A stretch of 21,371 nucleotides of DNA from Silene noctiflora (GCA_009801015.1 VHZZ01003665.1:72050-93420), one strand, 5' to 3'; shown: positions 10,473 to 19,874, counted from the first letter of the stretch. Notes: generated from the letters alone by a model not told the origin. Numbers and translations: made by a program.

Positions 10473-11856
10473 CTAATATTATTTCATAATAAAAACATGT
10501 AATAACAAATTAAAGAACCTAAAAATAAATCAAAACATTCTATTTAGACATCCAAAATAAACATATGAAAATAAACTAGAAAAAATAAACAAATAAATCC
10601 TAGATTAATTACATGCTTTGTTGAATTGCAAATCGTTAAAATCGACTTAGAAAAACTAATTATAAAGGAAGAAGGGACGAGAGGCCCTCGGCCTAAGGGG
10701 GGTCGAAAATTGCTTCCTTTTGTTCTTATTTATGTCATCGAATGTTAATAAGACGGTGTTAAGAACGCGATCTTATACTAGCGAGAAAAAGGTAATAGAA
10801 AAGATGAATTCATTAATTAAATGGAATCGTTGATTTAAATTAATTTACAGATTAGGTTAATGTATGACCTTTATATGTAATGAACTCTCATGTATGACCT
10901 AGGTGTCTAATTGATTAAATTTTTAGAATTGTTAGTCATTAATTAGTCATGTTATTTACAAATTACTCGGATTGTTACGATTTAGTCATAAAAGTAAAAC
11001 CTAATGTTTAATTAAAATTAGCAAATTAATTTATAACTGTCGATTAGTCAAATTAATTAAATTGTAAATCCAATATAGTCTTAAAAAAACGTGTGATGGC
11101 CGAAAAGAGAGTAGAAAAATTGGAACTCGATTTCATCGATTTGCAACTCAAATTAAACTCATTTAAATAATGCCCTCTTATGAACACGAGTATATGTAAA
11201 CGAGAAGGGATAACGACTGACCAAATTGGCGGCTTTCTTTCCCTACTCGAGTCAACGCGGGTATTCATAATGGTACTTTAACTCATACTCAATACTAAAC
11301 TAAGTTAGATTTAAACAAACACAAATAAAACAATAAAATACATAAATAAAATATGATAAAAATACGAAAATAAAAGGGAAAAGGAAGTATTTTGGCACCC
11401 TCAACTTACATGTATCGTTGATCGATATCTTTAGATCGTAATCGATTGTAAGTTTTTATCCCGAGGAGCTGTCGTCGATGAAAACAATTGAATTTGAAAT
11501 TAACAAACACGAAATCTCGTTCAAAACAGCAGGTTTGAGCAGCCGACTTCAAATGATCACCACAACCTCGTTTCTTAACCAAAACGAGATTTGAAAGATG
11601 TTTTAGAAACTAGAAAGTGTGAATTTTGTGCGTATTTAAAGATATCATAAGTTTTGAGATTATTTGAGCATGAAAAACGAGGTAGAAGAGGAAGCAGAAA
11701 CACAAAAACAGAAATTGGATACTCTGTTTTCGAGCGTCTGTCTCGCCTTTGACTTATGGTTTTTTGGAGTTTTCTGAGTATTTAGGCTATGGGTGAGATG
11801 TAAGGTTTGCTAAGGGGTGCCAAGCTTTCTAAGGGTTGCTAATGGTCGACGTAGAT

Positions 11857-11867
11857 GGGTATTTATA
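11857..11867 (-). promoter_or_regulatory. TATA box of element B
   Basis: The minus strand reads TATAAATACCC, about 950 bases after the LTR start at 12821. This divides the LTR into a U3 of about 1 kb and a very long R-U5 of about 2.1 kb. Confidence 0.5.
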
Positions 11868-12821
11868 GGGTTAGAAACCGGTTTAAAGTAGGGTTTGTGA
11901 GAGGTGTTTGTGTTGGACTGTTTTGTGTTTGAGATAGGTTTTGGCTGCTTTTTTAAGGGGATTAGGGTAGGTTTTGTTAGCTTCCTTAGGGGGAAACGTA
12001 GTATGGTGAATGTAGGTAAATATGGAGGCTTGGAAAGGAGGAAATTGAGCTCTAATTGGACTCCAAAGGTGGCAGGAAAACAGATCAGGGAAAGGGTTGT
12101 TCGTGCGTGTTTTGGGCTAGGTTTGTGTAATGTTTTTGGACGAATTTGGGTGGTGAGTATGAGGCTACATATTGGTGTTTGTTTGGGCTGAGCATTGGTG
12201 GTTTAGGTGGGCTAGAGAAGGGCCTAATTGAGGTATTTGGATTTGTAAAAGGTGTCGGGTTTGGGGGGCTGTTGAACACGGATTAAAGGCTGTTTGGGTT
12301 GGGATTGTTTGAGTTCGAATTTGGGTTTGGTTAAGGGGATTCGAACCTGGGTTGATGGGTTGGGCAGGTAGTTGGGTCGATTTACTCGAAATTTGTGCCA
12401 ATTCGTAAAGAAAACGAGCTTAAAAATTGAGCTAAAAACGAGCCCCAAATCGCTTGTTAAATCGAGTTTTCAACTCGTTTTAAAACTTTCGAAATTCGAT
12501 TTTTCAAAAGAAATTTCCAAAATGAATAAAATAAATATTTTATTTTCAATAAAAATAAATATTATAAATAAGATAAATTCAAATTAAATAAATAAAATGA
12601 ATCTGAAACAATTAATTTAAATATCATTTAAATTAAAATAGACAAATAAAACATTTAAAAAATATCATTAATAAAACTTTTCATCGACAACGTCTCTTTT
12701 ACATCGTAAAACGAACTCAAATAAATATATGGCCAACTTTGAATTACATGTTGTCCAATCATCATCGGGTGTTTGACGAGATTTCAATAAATGCCAGTAT
12801 CGACAGATACGGGTATCTACA

Positions 12822-12826
12822 CTTTT
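12822..12826. repeat. Target site duplication of element B, right copy (CTTTT)
   Basis: CTTTT directly after the terminus GGTATCTACA. It matches 9677-9681. Confidence 0.75.
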
Positions 12827-13169
12827 CTGTTCTTCTTTCGCAAACACGAGTTTCTAGATTATTTTATTTTTATTTTCAAGTTAAATCCCTTATAATCCAA
12901 TATTTGTGGGTTTTGTCATCTTTTCAAAACCGGATCTTTGATGGTTCGATTTTGCCATATCAAACTATTAAAATTCGAAATTGATACATGTTTTCTGCTT
13001 TATGACGACCTTTACTTATGTATAATCTTTATAAATTACTTCAATCTTGATTCTAGTATCAATAATACATTTAAATCAACCAACGAATATTTACAAAACG
13101 CGAGGCTCACTTTCACAGTCAGAATCCAACTCGAGAAATGTTGAACAAAGTGATACGCCTCTTCTAGAG

Positions 13170-13189
13170 GGCGCAACACGTGTTGCGCC
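13170..13189. repeat. Perfect 20-bp palindrome with a CACGTG centre
   Basis: The sequence GGCGCAACACGTGTTGCGCC equals its own complement over 20 bases. The centre is a G-box core, bound in plants by bZIP/bHLH factors. The matching place in the 5' LTR (about 1904-1923) has lost the right arm (GTGTTTCCCC). Related but looser GGCGCA...TGCGCC arms occur at 966-985 and 9010-9029. Confidence 0.8.
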
Positions 13190-13952
13190 TGTTTTGGGCT
13201 GGTTTCTCCCTCTGAACTCATCTCGTTCTGACGTATCTATTCTAATTAGTTTATAATTAACTATTATTCAGATTATCACCTTCTGTTTCAGCGCTTAATA
13301 ATTTATTTCCTTTATTGACGTATTTATGGCATAGATTTGTCCTTCATTCATTGTAATTTATTATCTTTATTTGTTTATCTTTCTTCTCACATTTGAATGA
13401 ATGTAAATATTCACTTTGACTTAATTTATTGCTAACCTTATGTGTTAATCGACTTATTTTAATTCACATGCTAGGATTAAAACGTGGACGTTGCATTGCA
13501 TACATATAACTAATGACATATCAAATATAAATGATTTCCCTTGATCATTTGTAGAGGCCGCTATCGAGGCGGGCGGGATTAGGTGTTCTAATATGAGCTT
13601 CCTAATACGTACCCTCACCCCTTACTCAGATATCTCTGAACACCGGTGTTAATTGGCATCACGAGATTCATTCTAGACATGGAATGCTAAGGGTGACGAA
13701 TTTCTTAGAGTCTATGTCATTACTTTGTTTCTTAACGTGATACGAAGTATTCGAACGGATCTAATTATCCACAAAAATTGGTGGCGACTCCACAAATGTA
13801 GGCTTGTTCAAACCATTCACCGGTTTCATGCCTTTCAAATGGGTAATGGACCATGACGTGCTTTGTCAACATAAAGTTCTATGGGAGAAGTAATGTCGCC
13901 TCAATCACTACCAACGCGCGGGTGCGCGCGGCGCGGGTGGCCCATGTCCACA

Positions 13953-13957
13953 TGATG
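13953..13957. repeat. Target site duplication of element A, right copy (TGATG)
   Basis: TGATG directly after the 3' LTR terminus GTCCACA. It matches 553-557. Confidence 0.85.
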
Positions 13958-14646
13958 CAGGGACTATGATCAAATAATCCTTCAGGTAAGATATTAACCA
14001 AACCAGAAGCACCATCCAGAATCCAATGATCATTAGCTAAGACCCTGTAAATTCTGTTAAACACACTACCATCACCCTCTTGGTTATTATTCTAAGTAAA
14101 ATTAGCTCCATTAACAACCATGTCATATACACCACAAGTATCCACACAGTCTTGAAACTCCTTGATCTCAGCCATTGTAACATAAGACCCTATTCTTTCA
14201 TCAGGATATAACATATTGTTGAAATCCCCTAAAACTAACCAAGGACCAACCACTCTGGGTTGTATCTGACTGATGGAATCTTACAATAGCTTCCTATCCG
14301 CCCCCTTATTACAACCATACAACAAAGAGCAAGTCCATTTAAAATCAGTCTGGATATGAACAACACTGAAATGAATAACCTCCAATTCACAGCTGGTTTC
14401 AGTCACAATAAACACTTGAGGATCCCAAAGTAACCAGATCATACCACTATCTCTCACACCATTATTGACAATAAACTTCCATTTGTTCCCTAAACCCTGC
14501 TGCACTTTAGAAATATTTTTAGATTTAACTCTAGTTTCTATCAGACCAAATAGTCCCACATTATTCATATGAAAGAGTCTTCTAACATCACCCTGCTTAT
14601 TTCTTTTATTGAGGCCACGAACATTTTAAAAAGATATACTAACCAT
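13953..14646 (-). pseudogene. LINE ORF2, endonuclease (EEP/APE-like) domain
   Basis: Starting at the ATG at 14646-14644 the frame reads through NVRGLNKRNKQGDVRRL, FGLIETRVK (the first catalytic Glu is expected in IETR), WLLWDP, LLYGCN, PWLVLGDFNNML (the GDFN motif with catalytic Asp and Asn) and DHSPCIM (the catalytic His motif), ending at the border of element A. This order is that of the apurinic-like endonuclease that nicks target DNA for target-primed reverse transcription. Three in-frame stops break it: TAA at 14626-14628, TAA at 14281-14283 and TAG at 14092-14094. The last stands in FT-stop-NN where FTW(S/N)N is usual, so it replaces a Trp. The remaining C-terminal part is at 557-451. 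Confidence 0.85.
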
Positions 14647-15730
14647 GAGACTGAATAGAAATTGTTCCTTTATTGATGTTGTTCATAAGGTTCTTCTTTA
14701 TCGAATAATTCAGCACATCCATAAATGAAGGCCCACTATAAATAACACCATCACCTTTCTTTGAGAATCTGTGAATAATTCTTGTTGGTGAGATAAAATT
14801 AAGCATGGTTCCCTGAAAAGGAATAGGAGTGACTACAGCAGCAGGATCAATCATAGGAAGAATAGCGTCCTCTTTCTGAGATTGTACCTGAACAACCTGA
14901 GAGTCATTATGCTCCTTCTCCTTACCCTTTCATACTTGTTTAACAGGTTTCCTCACCATTGTAATAGGCTTCTTACATTTTCCTGTTACATGACCAATTC
15001 CATTACATGTAAAGAATACACCAGGCTTCCATTCATAATGAACTGGTTGTTTCTACAACACATCTTTCTCATCCAGAAATTCAACAACATCAGGGAGTGC
15101 TTGTCCTAACTGTACTTCTACCATATATCTAGCATATCCAAGGAATTCTTTCTCCTTAGTAGCTCTATCGCAGAGAATAGGTTTACCAACAAGCCTAGCT
15201 ATCTTAGGTAACGCAAGTCCCCAAAATTTGAAATCCAAATCATAGAATCGGACCGATACAGACACATTCGGAGGCCTCTCCTTCCCCAGTTTTGAATCAG
15301 GCATCCAATCCTTGATAATAAAAGGTTTATTATCAAAGAAAACAGGTCTAGATTGATGAACGGTATTCTTATCTTCCAAAGTCTTAAAGCAAATCAAACG
15401 AATCCCATTTGGCTGAAAAGAAACCTTATCAATCGACTTTGATTTCCGAATTCGACGAACAAATCCATCTAGCACAGAACTAGGAGGATTTGCTCCTAGA
15501 ACATAATAGTAAATTAAAGTTGACCAGAACTCTAGCTCACTTCGAATATTATCAGATTTAATTTTCAGAGGTAGTAGCTTAGCAGTATCAGAATTGAAAC
15601 GAGTCCTTCTACGACCAACCTCCTGCCATTCAACATCATCTTCCTCTACCACAGTCTCAACAATAACGTCTAACTCCTTGTCAAGGTTAAAAGCGCGCAA
15701 TTCAACTGCCTTAGAACTTTATTAATAGAT
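14639..15730 (-). pseudogene. LINE ORF1 (DUF4283-like nucleic-acid-binding protein with zinc knuckle)
   Basis: The frame is open from about 15720 to 15056 (TTG at 15700 is only a convenient start) and is then interrupted by TAG at 15053-15055 and a TGA near 14930, but stays in one frame to the stop at 14639-14641. The first part has an acidic stretch (VEEDDVEWQEV), followed by FWSTLIYYYVLGANPP, VSFQPNGIRLICFKT, FIIKDWMP and VRFYDLDFKFWG, the layout of the DUF4283 domain of plant LINE ORF1 proteins. Downstream is CNGIGHVTGKC, a CCHC knuckle whose first Cys appears to have become Phe. The protein would coat LINE RNA. A likely frameshift near 15700 separates it from an N-terminal Lys-rich piece. 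No intact start codon is visible. Confidence 0.75.
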
Positions 15731-15779
15731 GTAATATTATTTTTGGATTTAGATAGCTCTTTCTTCTTTGTCAACCATT

Positions 15780-16900
15780 GAAGACAGCATTGCTCGCATG
15801 GTTGTATCCGTGACGGTCATATATAATGATAGAGGTAATATAGCTTGAGGAGGACTAAGCATGGGTGGGGGATAACACATTTTTAAGTCGATCTAATGCG
15901 ACCTGGCATTTATCATCCCACGTAAGTTGTTTCTCGATCTTCAGTTTCGTGATGTTCGGTAACAAATCATAGTCAGTTTTGAGAAGAATCGGCTTATGTA
16001 TTGGACCTTGCCATAAGAAATCTCGAATTTCTTTCTCGGTGTTGGGATGAGGCATGTCGATAATAGCCATAATCTTGATGGGTCTAATTCGATACCACGG
16101 TGACAAACGATATGACCAAGAAGTTTGGCAGATGTAACCCCAAAAGCGCATTTTTGAGAGTTTCACCCCATGTTATATTTTCACAGCCGCTCGAAAAATT
16201 TACGTAAAGCGCCAAAGTGGCCGCTACGTTCCTTCGACTGGAAATTCATGTCATCAAAATAGATTTTGACTTTCTTATGCGTCATGTCATTCAGAAGAGT
16301 TGTAGTAATTCTTTGATAAGTTGCCCCAGCATTGATCAATCTGAAAGGCATCATGATGTAGTAATAGGTTCACCATTGAGTCACAAAAGATGTTTAATGC
16401 ATATCTTCGTTCTTCAACCATTTTAATCTGGCTATACCCGACATAGCCATCCACGAAAAATAGTAATGGATTGTTGGCGGTGTAATCGAGTAGAATGCCG
16501 ATTTGAGGTAAAGGAAAGTAATTTTTCGAGCGTACTTCGCTTAGAACCCGGAAATCAACACCTACGCTTACAACGTTCTTCAGCACAGGCACAACATTGA
16601 CAGCCCAGTCGAAGTATTCCAAGAGTTTGATGAACCTAGCTTTAAACTATTTATCACCTACTTCTTTAACTTTGAAAGACTCATCTAAACGCATTATCCA
16701 TAACTTCTGCTTGACTGGTTTGAAATCCGGCTTGATTGGAATTTACTCATCATGTCTTTCTAAGACCATGCAAAGACATCCTTGAACTGATTCAGAAGAT
16801 CGACGAAATCTTGTTTCTATGTAGGATCTAAGGTGGTTCCTATCTTAAGCTCTTAAGGTTCTCAGGTAGTACCCACATTNATGGTTTTGGTGTCCTCGAT
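15780..16900 (-). pseudogene. pol: Tat-type Ty3/gypsy pol fragment: reverse transcriptase and start of RNase H
   Basis: On the minus strand, spread over three frames with several stops, the order is: IGTTLDPT and QFKDVFAWS (about 16840-16730, the segment before the RT), NVVPVLK and VDFR (about 16600-16540), FVDGYVGYSQIKM (about 16465-16425), INAGATYQR (about 16340), the catalytic YFDD at 16261-16250, CAFGVTSAKLLGHIV (about 16150), ending with CQVALDRLKNVLS and a LYMTVTD-like RNase H start at about 15800. This is the usual RT-to-RNase H arrangement and the wording fits the Tat/Ogre lineage. At least three frameshifts make it non-functional. The left end meets the LINE and the right end is cut exactly at the LTR of element D, so both appear to have inserted into it. 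It contains one undetermined base (16880). Confidence 0.8.
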
Positions 16901-16922
16901 TGATAAGACTAAAGTCTTATCA
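16901..16922. repeat. Terminal 10-bp inverted repeat at the end of LTR D
   Basis: TGATAAGACT (16901-16910) and AGTCTTATCA (16913-16922) are perfect complements with two bases between. The outer arm is the LTR terminus itself. Confidence 0.7.
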
Positions 16923-17745
16923 CCTAAATCAAAGTAAACCTACAATACTACTAACAAATAGGTAGTGGTAAGACAGGTATCGAATCCACAGGGAGGCAGT
17001 AATTATCTAGTTTGCTAACATTTAAAGTGTCTTAAAGGTAACAGTTTTTTGAGGATTTTGTTTGTTTGATTTCTAATAACTAATAACAATATGAAATAAA
17101 GATGTACTCAAATATATTAAAAAGGTCTAGGGATTGGGTTCACTAGGTCAGTTATCCGGGGATATAATTTAACCAATTAAGAGATAAATCAAACTATTTA
17201 AGGTCACAAGATTAGTCGATTCAATTATACCCTTTAAGTCTAGATTAACAAGCGATCGCTATAATTAATCTATTCTTACATGATTATCGTAACCTATATT
17301 AGTCTTAACCCGGTCGGTGATAATCCTAATTCGCTTTACTAATTAACAATTCATGCCTTAAATCAATTAATTAGAATAAGACAACAAGCAGACAATAGTT
17401 TATATGATTTGCCAATTAAATAATTAACTAATCCCCTTCTAACAATAACCTATATCCATTTTCTCCCCAGATGAAATATTTAGCTACTCAAATTAAACAT
17501 ATTAACAAAAATATTAAGAGGATATAATATAATCAAGAGCATAAAAGATGAACAAAGAGAAATTGCAATAACTTGAATTAAAGATAACTAAAGTGCAAAG
17601 GTTAATTACCGTAGTTAAGGAATTAATGAATTAATGAATACAATACGTAAATCCGAATGTAGAGAGTAGCAAAACTACATCTAAGATTTTCTAAGAGTGT
17701 TTGATTGTAAGATAAAGCGTATCCTAATAATAAAACACGAGTTTT

Positions 17746-17754
17746 CTATTTATA
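17746..17754 (-). promoter_or_regulatory. TATA box of LTR D
   Basis: The minus strand reads TATAAATAGAAAAC starting at 17754, about 380 bases into the LTR, which is a plausible core promoter. Confidence 0.5.
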
Positions 17755-17847
17755 TTACAAAACAACCGACTTAAAGAGGTTTTCCGAAAAGTCTTCAGTG
17801 AAGTGGATCCTTGATCGAGTTAAGCGTACTCGATCGTGGACAACATA

Positions 17848-17857
17848 CTCGATCGAG
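17848..17857. repeat. CTCGATCGAG palindrome in LTR D
   Basis: The 10-bp palindrome lies in the U3 part of the LTR, about 100 bases upstream of the TATA box on the element's strand. A near copy, ACTCGATCG, lies 20 bases to the left (17828-17836) and GATCGAGT a little further (17814-17821), so it is a small cluster of CGATCG-centred words. Confidence 0.5.
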
Positions 17858-18136
17858 GAACTTTTCTCAGCTACATCATCTCTTGATTTCCTCTTTTCTT
17901 TCCATCTTTCCTCCTTGATTTCCGTGCTATCTTCCTCGTACTCCGTCTTACCGACTCCGCGGTGCTCCACTTTATTCATTTGCTCCACAAATGCACTCAT
18001 CCTGCATTAAAACACCAAATGAAAGAAGTGTCGACATTCTAATGTAAATGATATATAAGTGGTATATTTAAGCATAAAAACCGTCTCAAAAGTAACTAAG
18101 GGAAGACATAAAAGTGTATATAATTACGACTCATCA

Positions 18137-18176
18137 AACTCCCCCAAACCATCTCTTTGCTTGTCCCCAAGCAAAG
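18137..18176 (-). other. Polypurine tract and hairpin before LTR D
   Basis: Directly before the LTR the minus strand reads GGTTTGGGGGAGTT (purine-rich, plus-strand primer). Just upstream, CTTTGCTTG (18155-18163) and CAAGCAAAG (18168-18176) form a perfect 9-bp stem with a 4-base loop. The 'GCTTGGGGACAAGC ... GGGGGAGTTTGAT' arrangement is familiar from the 3' end of Athila-like and related gypsy elements in dicots. Confidence 0.7.
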
Positions 18177-19874
18177 CTAACACATAATACAAACGGCAAT
18201 CATACAAAAGGTGAATGAATAACTTAGAGCTAATGTTAACACACATACAAATCCCAAGCTATCCATATCTATAACAAAGTGATGGCCAAATTGTACCAAT
18301 AACACAAATTCAAAGGCACGGGAAAGTAGAAAACGCAGCTCAGGTCCCAAGATGTTACATGATACCGTAGTATAGACAATAGCCGAACACCTTTCAATCT
18401 TGCAAGACAAATTAGTTAGATTCTCGCGGATTCACCCATGCACTCATAAGTATATGTAAGGGTGAGTTATATGTAAAGATAGAAAGAAATAAGAACACTC
18501 ACTCGGCTTATGAAACATGCATGCAATCTAATGTAATAGAAATTTTTCCAACTAGTATGCATTCACAACATAGACAAAGTACATGTATCAAGGAAAACAA
18601 GGTGGCAAATGGGTGAAGGTATACAAATGGTTTGTGCCAAAGACACGTATGGATATGTGAGGCTAAAACGGTAGTCGTAGCTACATTTGCTAACCAAAAC
18701 CAATTCTACAACATTACGCATAAATTAACACCCTCTAGAGAAATCATCTTAACTTGAGAACACATGAGAGACAAAACCAAATGAAGCAACTCTTTCTTTT
18801 TTTTTTCTTTTTTTTTCTTCTTTTCTTTTTCTTTTCGAAATTCTCTTTTTCATTTTTTCTTCTTTGCTTCTTATTTTTTTCTTTTTCCAAAATAAGAGAT
18901 ACAACACAATTACTAACAAAACTTGCTTCACCCACAAGATAAAATACCGTCTCATCCCAACCATAGTAGCTAAGTAGACATGACAAACAAGCAACTACGA
19001 CTGTCCCGATAAGGTAGGCAAATTCTAGGAATGTAGCTATAAGAAAGGGTATGGAATAGGCTACAATTATTCAAATGAGCTAAACATAATGAACTCAATT
19101 TCAAGGGTATAAAATCAAATCAATTTGGCTATGTGAGGCTTATTTGAATGGTAAGAATCGCCTTTCCTCATGTACTTCATCATATGAACGCATATAAGTA
19201 TCAAGAAATTAATGTCACACTTATGCAAATTAATGTTACACATTCCACAAGGAGAAACCACACTTACCTAAACAACAATGAGACCAGTTTATTAATGTTC
19301 CTGGCCTAGGAAGCTCTAAACATCTCAGAATTTAAGTGGTTTACCAACAAATTTTGTCAAATCTAATTAGCATAAGGCATGTTAATACGATTAAGACTTA
19401 GGTTATGAGCTTTGTTTTCATAAATAACAGGTCAATACAATTTACATGGATAACTAAATTGGGATTCAAATGCAAATTATCATCGTTATTATTTTAATTC
19501 ACGAAGACTCGACCTAAAATAAGAAAAACATGTTTTTCCGATTTTGAATTTTTTTAATTTTTATGATTTTATTTTTTTAAATGCACACAACATAAATAAA
19601 AGCAGATAACTGAATTAAAGCACACAACATAATGAAATACTCCCCCAAACCTAAATGTCACAGTGTACTCATTGTGACCCTATCAGCACAGCAATCACAA
19701 TAAACCAACAGCAGTAACAACCTAGAGAGGATACTACTAACAAAAGGAAAAAAGAAGAAATAACAAACTAAAGATAATAAAAATGAAATAAATATAAGGA
19801 AAGATAGTACCATCAGCAAAGTAGAAGCTCCCCCAAACCAGCTGCAAAGTGGGGGAGATAGTGACCAACTGTCA
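18177..19874 (-). other. Non-coding 3' internal region of element D
   Basis: No protein domain seen on either strand. 18790-18900 is a long pyrimidine tract on the plus strand (purine on the element's own strand) of T and C runs; frames through it encode only Lys/Glu or Phe/Leu low complexity. GTTTGGGGGAG, the core of the polypurine tract, occurs again on the minus strand at 19640-19650 and 19829-19839. At 19829-19858, CTCCCCC and GGGGGAG form an inverted pair. Long non-coding DNA between the last ORF and the 3' LTR is usual in Athila. Confidence 0.55.
18790..18900 (+). repeat. Poly-pyrimidine low-complexity tract
   Basis: Runs of 3-10 T separated by single C over about 110 bases, with a few purine breaks near 18838 and 18873. 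It has no coding value. Confidence 0.8.

Larger units (their letters stand above)
9682..12821 (-). mobile_element. Element B: solo LTR of a Tat/Ogre-like element
   Basis: On the minus strand it begins TGTAGATACCCGTATC and ends TCTCTCATTCACA, so it has the TG...CA ends of an LTR and a 5-bp duplication (CTTTT) outside. No second copy of either end is found inside, and there is no gag or pol, which is what recombination between the two LTRs of an element leaves. Its first 70 bases share a block with the LTR of element A (CAAACACCC..TGATGATTGGAC), and both LTRs have a GGCGACTC segment and a GGGCGGG(G/A)TT segment near their 3' end. So B is a relative of A with a longer LTR (3140 bp), a length usual for Ogre. 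It has a TATA box at 11857-11867. Apparent open frames at 11053-11268 and 11904-12587 are chance frames. Confidence 0.8.
558..13952 (+). mobile_element. Element A: complete but non-autonomous Tat/Ogre-like LTR retrotransposon, with a nested solo LTR
   Basis: All the structural marks of an LTR element are in place: two LTRs of about 2.1-2.2 kb (558-2675 and 8599-13952 minus the insertion), a tRNA-Arg type primer binding site just after the first, a polypurine tract just before the second, and the 5-bp duplication TGATG on both sides. The internal region (2676-8598) carries gag-like remnants only. I find no protease, reverse transcriptase, RNase H or integrase in it. The first 107 aligned bases of the two LTRs differ at 9 positions (about 8%), so the insertion is not recent. 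It sits in a LINE endonuclease and is itself interrupted by element B. The assignment to the Tat/Ogre group rests on the TGTAGATACC start, the tRNA-Arg primer site and the gag type. The family name is not known to me. Confidence 0.85.
8599..13952 (+). repeat. 3' LTR of element A, split by element B
   Basis: The LTR parts are 8599-9681 and 12822-13952; between them lies the solo LTR B. Without the insertion and the duplicated CTTTT the LTR is about 2.2 kb and aligns end to end with 558-2675. It starts TGTAGATACC and ends GTCCACA. Its TATA box is intact (9119-9130). It has an 82-base stretch (from AAGA at 9471 to AAGA at 9553) that the 5' LTR lacks. Confidence 0.85.
13953..15750 (-). mobile_element. 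Plant L1-type LINE, main fragment (ORF1 and start of ORF2)
   Basis: On the minus strand, ORF1 (about 15730-14639) is followed by ORF2 with an overlap of 8 bases (ATGGTTAG holds the ORF2 start and the ORF1 stop). ORF2 is cut inside its endonuclease by element A and goes on at 557-451. The reverse transcriptase is missing from the window. The 5' end of the LINE lies somewhere between about 15710 and 15770, next to Tat-type RNase H sequence on the same strand, so the LINE probably inserted into that older element. Confidence 0.8.
16901..18136 (-). repeat. LTR of element D (Athila-like), 3' LTR
   Basis: On the minus strand it starts TGATGAGTCG at 18136 directly after a polypurine tract, and ends GTCTTATCA at 16901. 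Near the end it has CTGTGGATTCGATACC and CCACTACCTATTTGTTAG, sequences common at the 3' end of plant gypsy LTRs. Left of 16901 the pol pseudogene starts abruptly. The ends are assigned from these features only; the second LTR is outside the window, so they could not be checked by alignment. Length 1236 bases. Confidence 0.7.

Noticed and set aside
11904..12587. Cluster of open frames on both strands inside element B
   Set aside because: They overlap each other on both strands in a G/T-skewed part of the LTR; no motif, and the translations are repetitive Pro/Thr/Gln.
13918..13945. Very GC-rich stretch (GCGCGCGGCGCGGGTGGCCC) as a CpG island or rRNA fragment
   Set aside because: It is simply the 3' end of the element A LTR and has a counterpart at 2641-2667; no rRNA match recognised.
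18744..18994. Lys/Glu-rich minus-strand frames of about 80 codons
   Set aside because: They are produced by the polypyrimidine tract.
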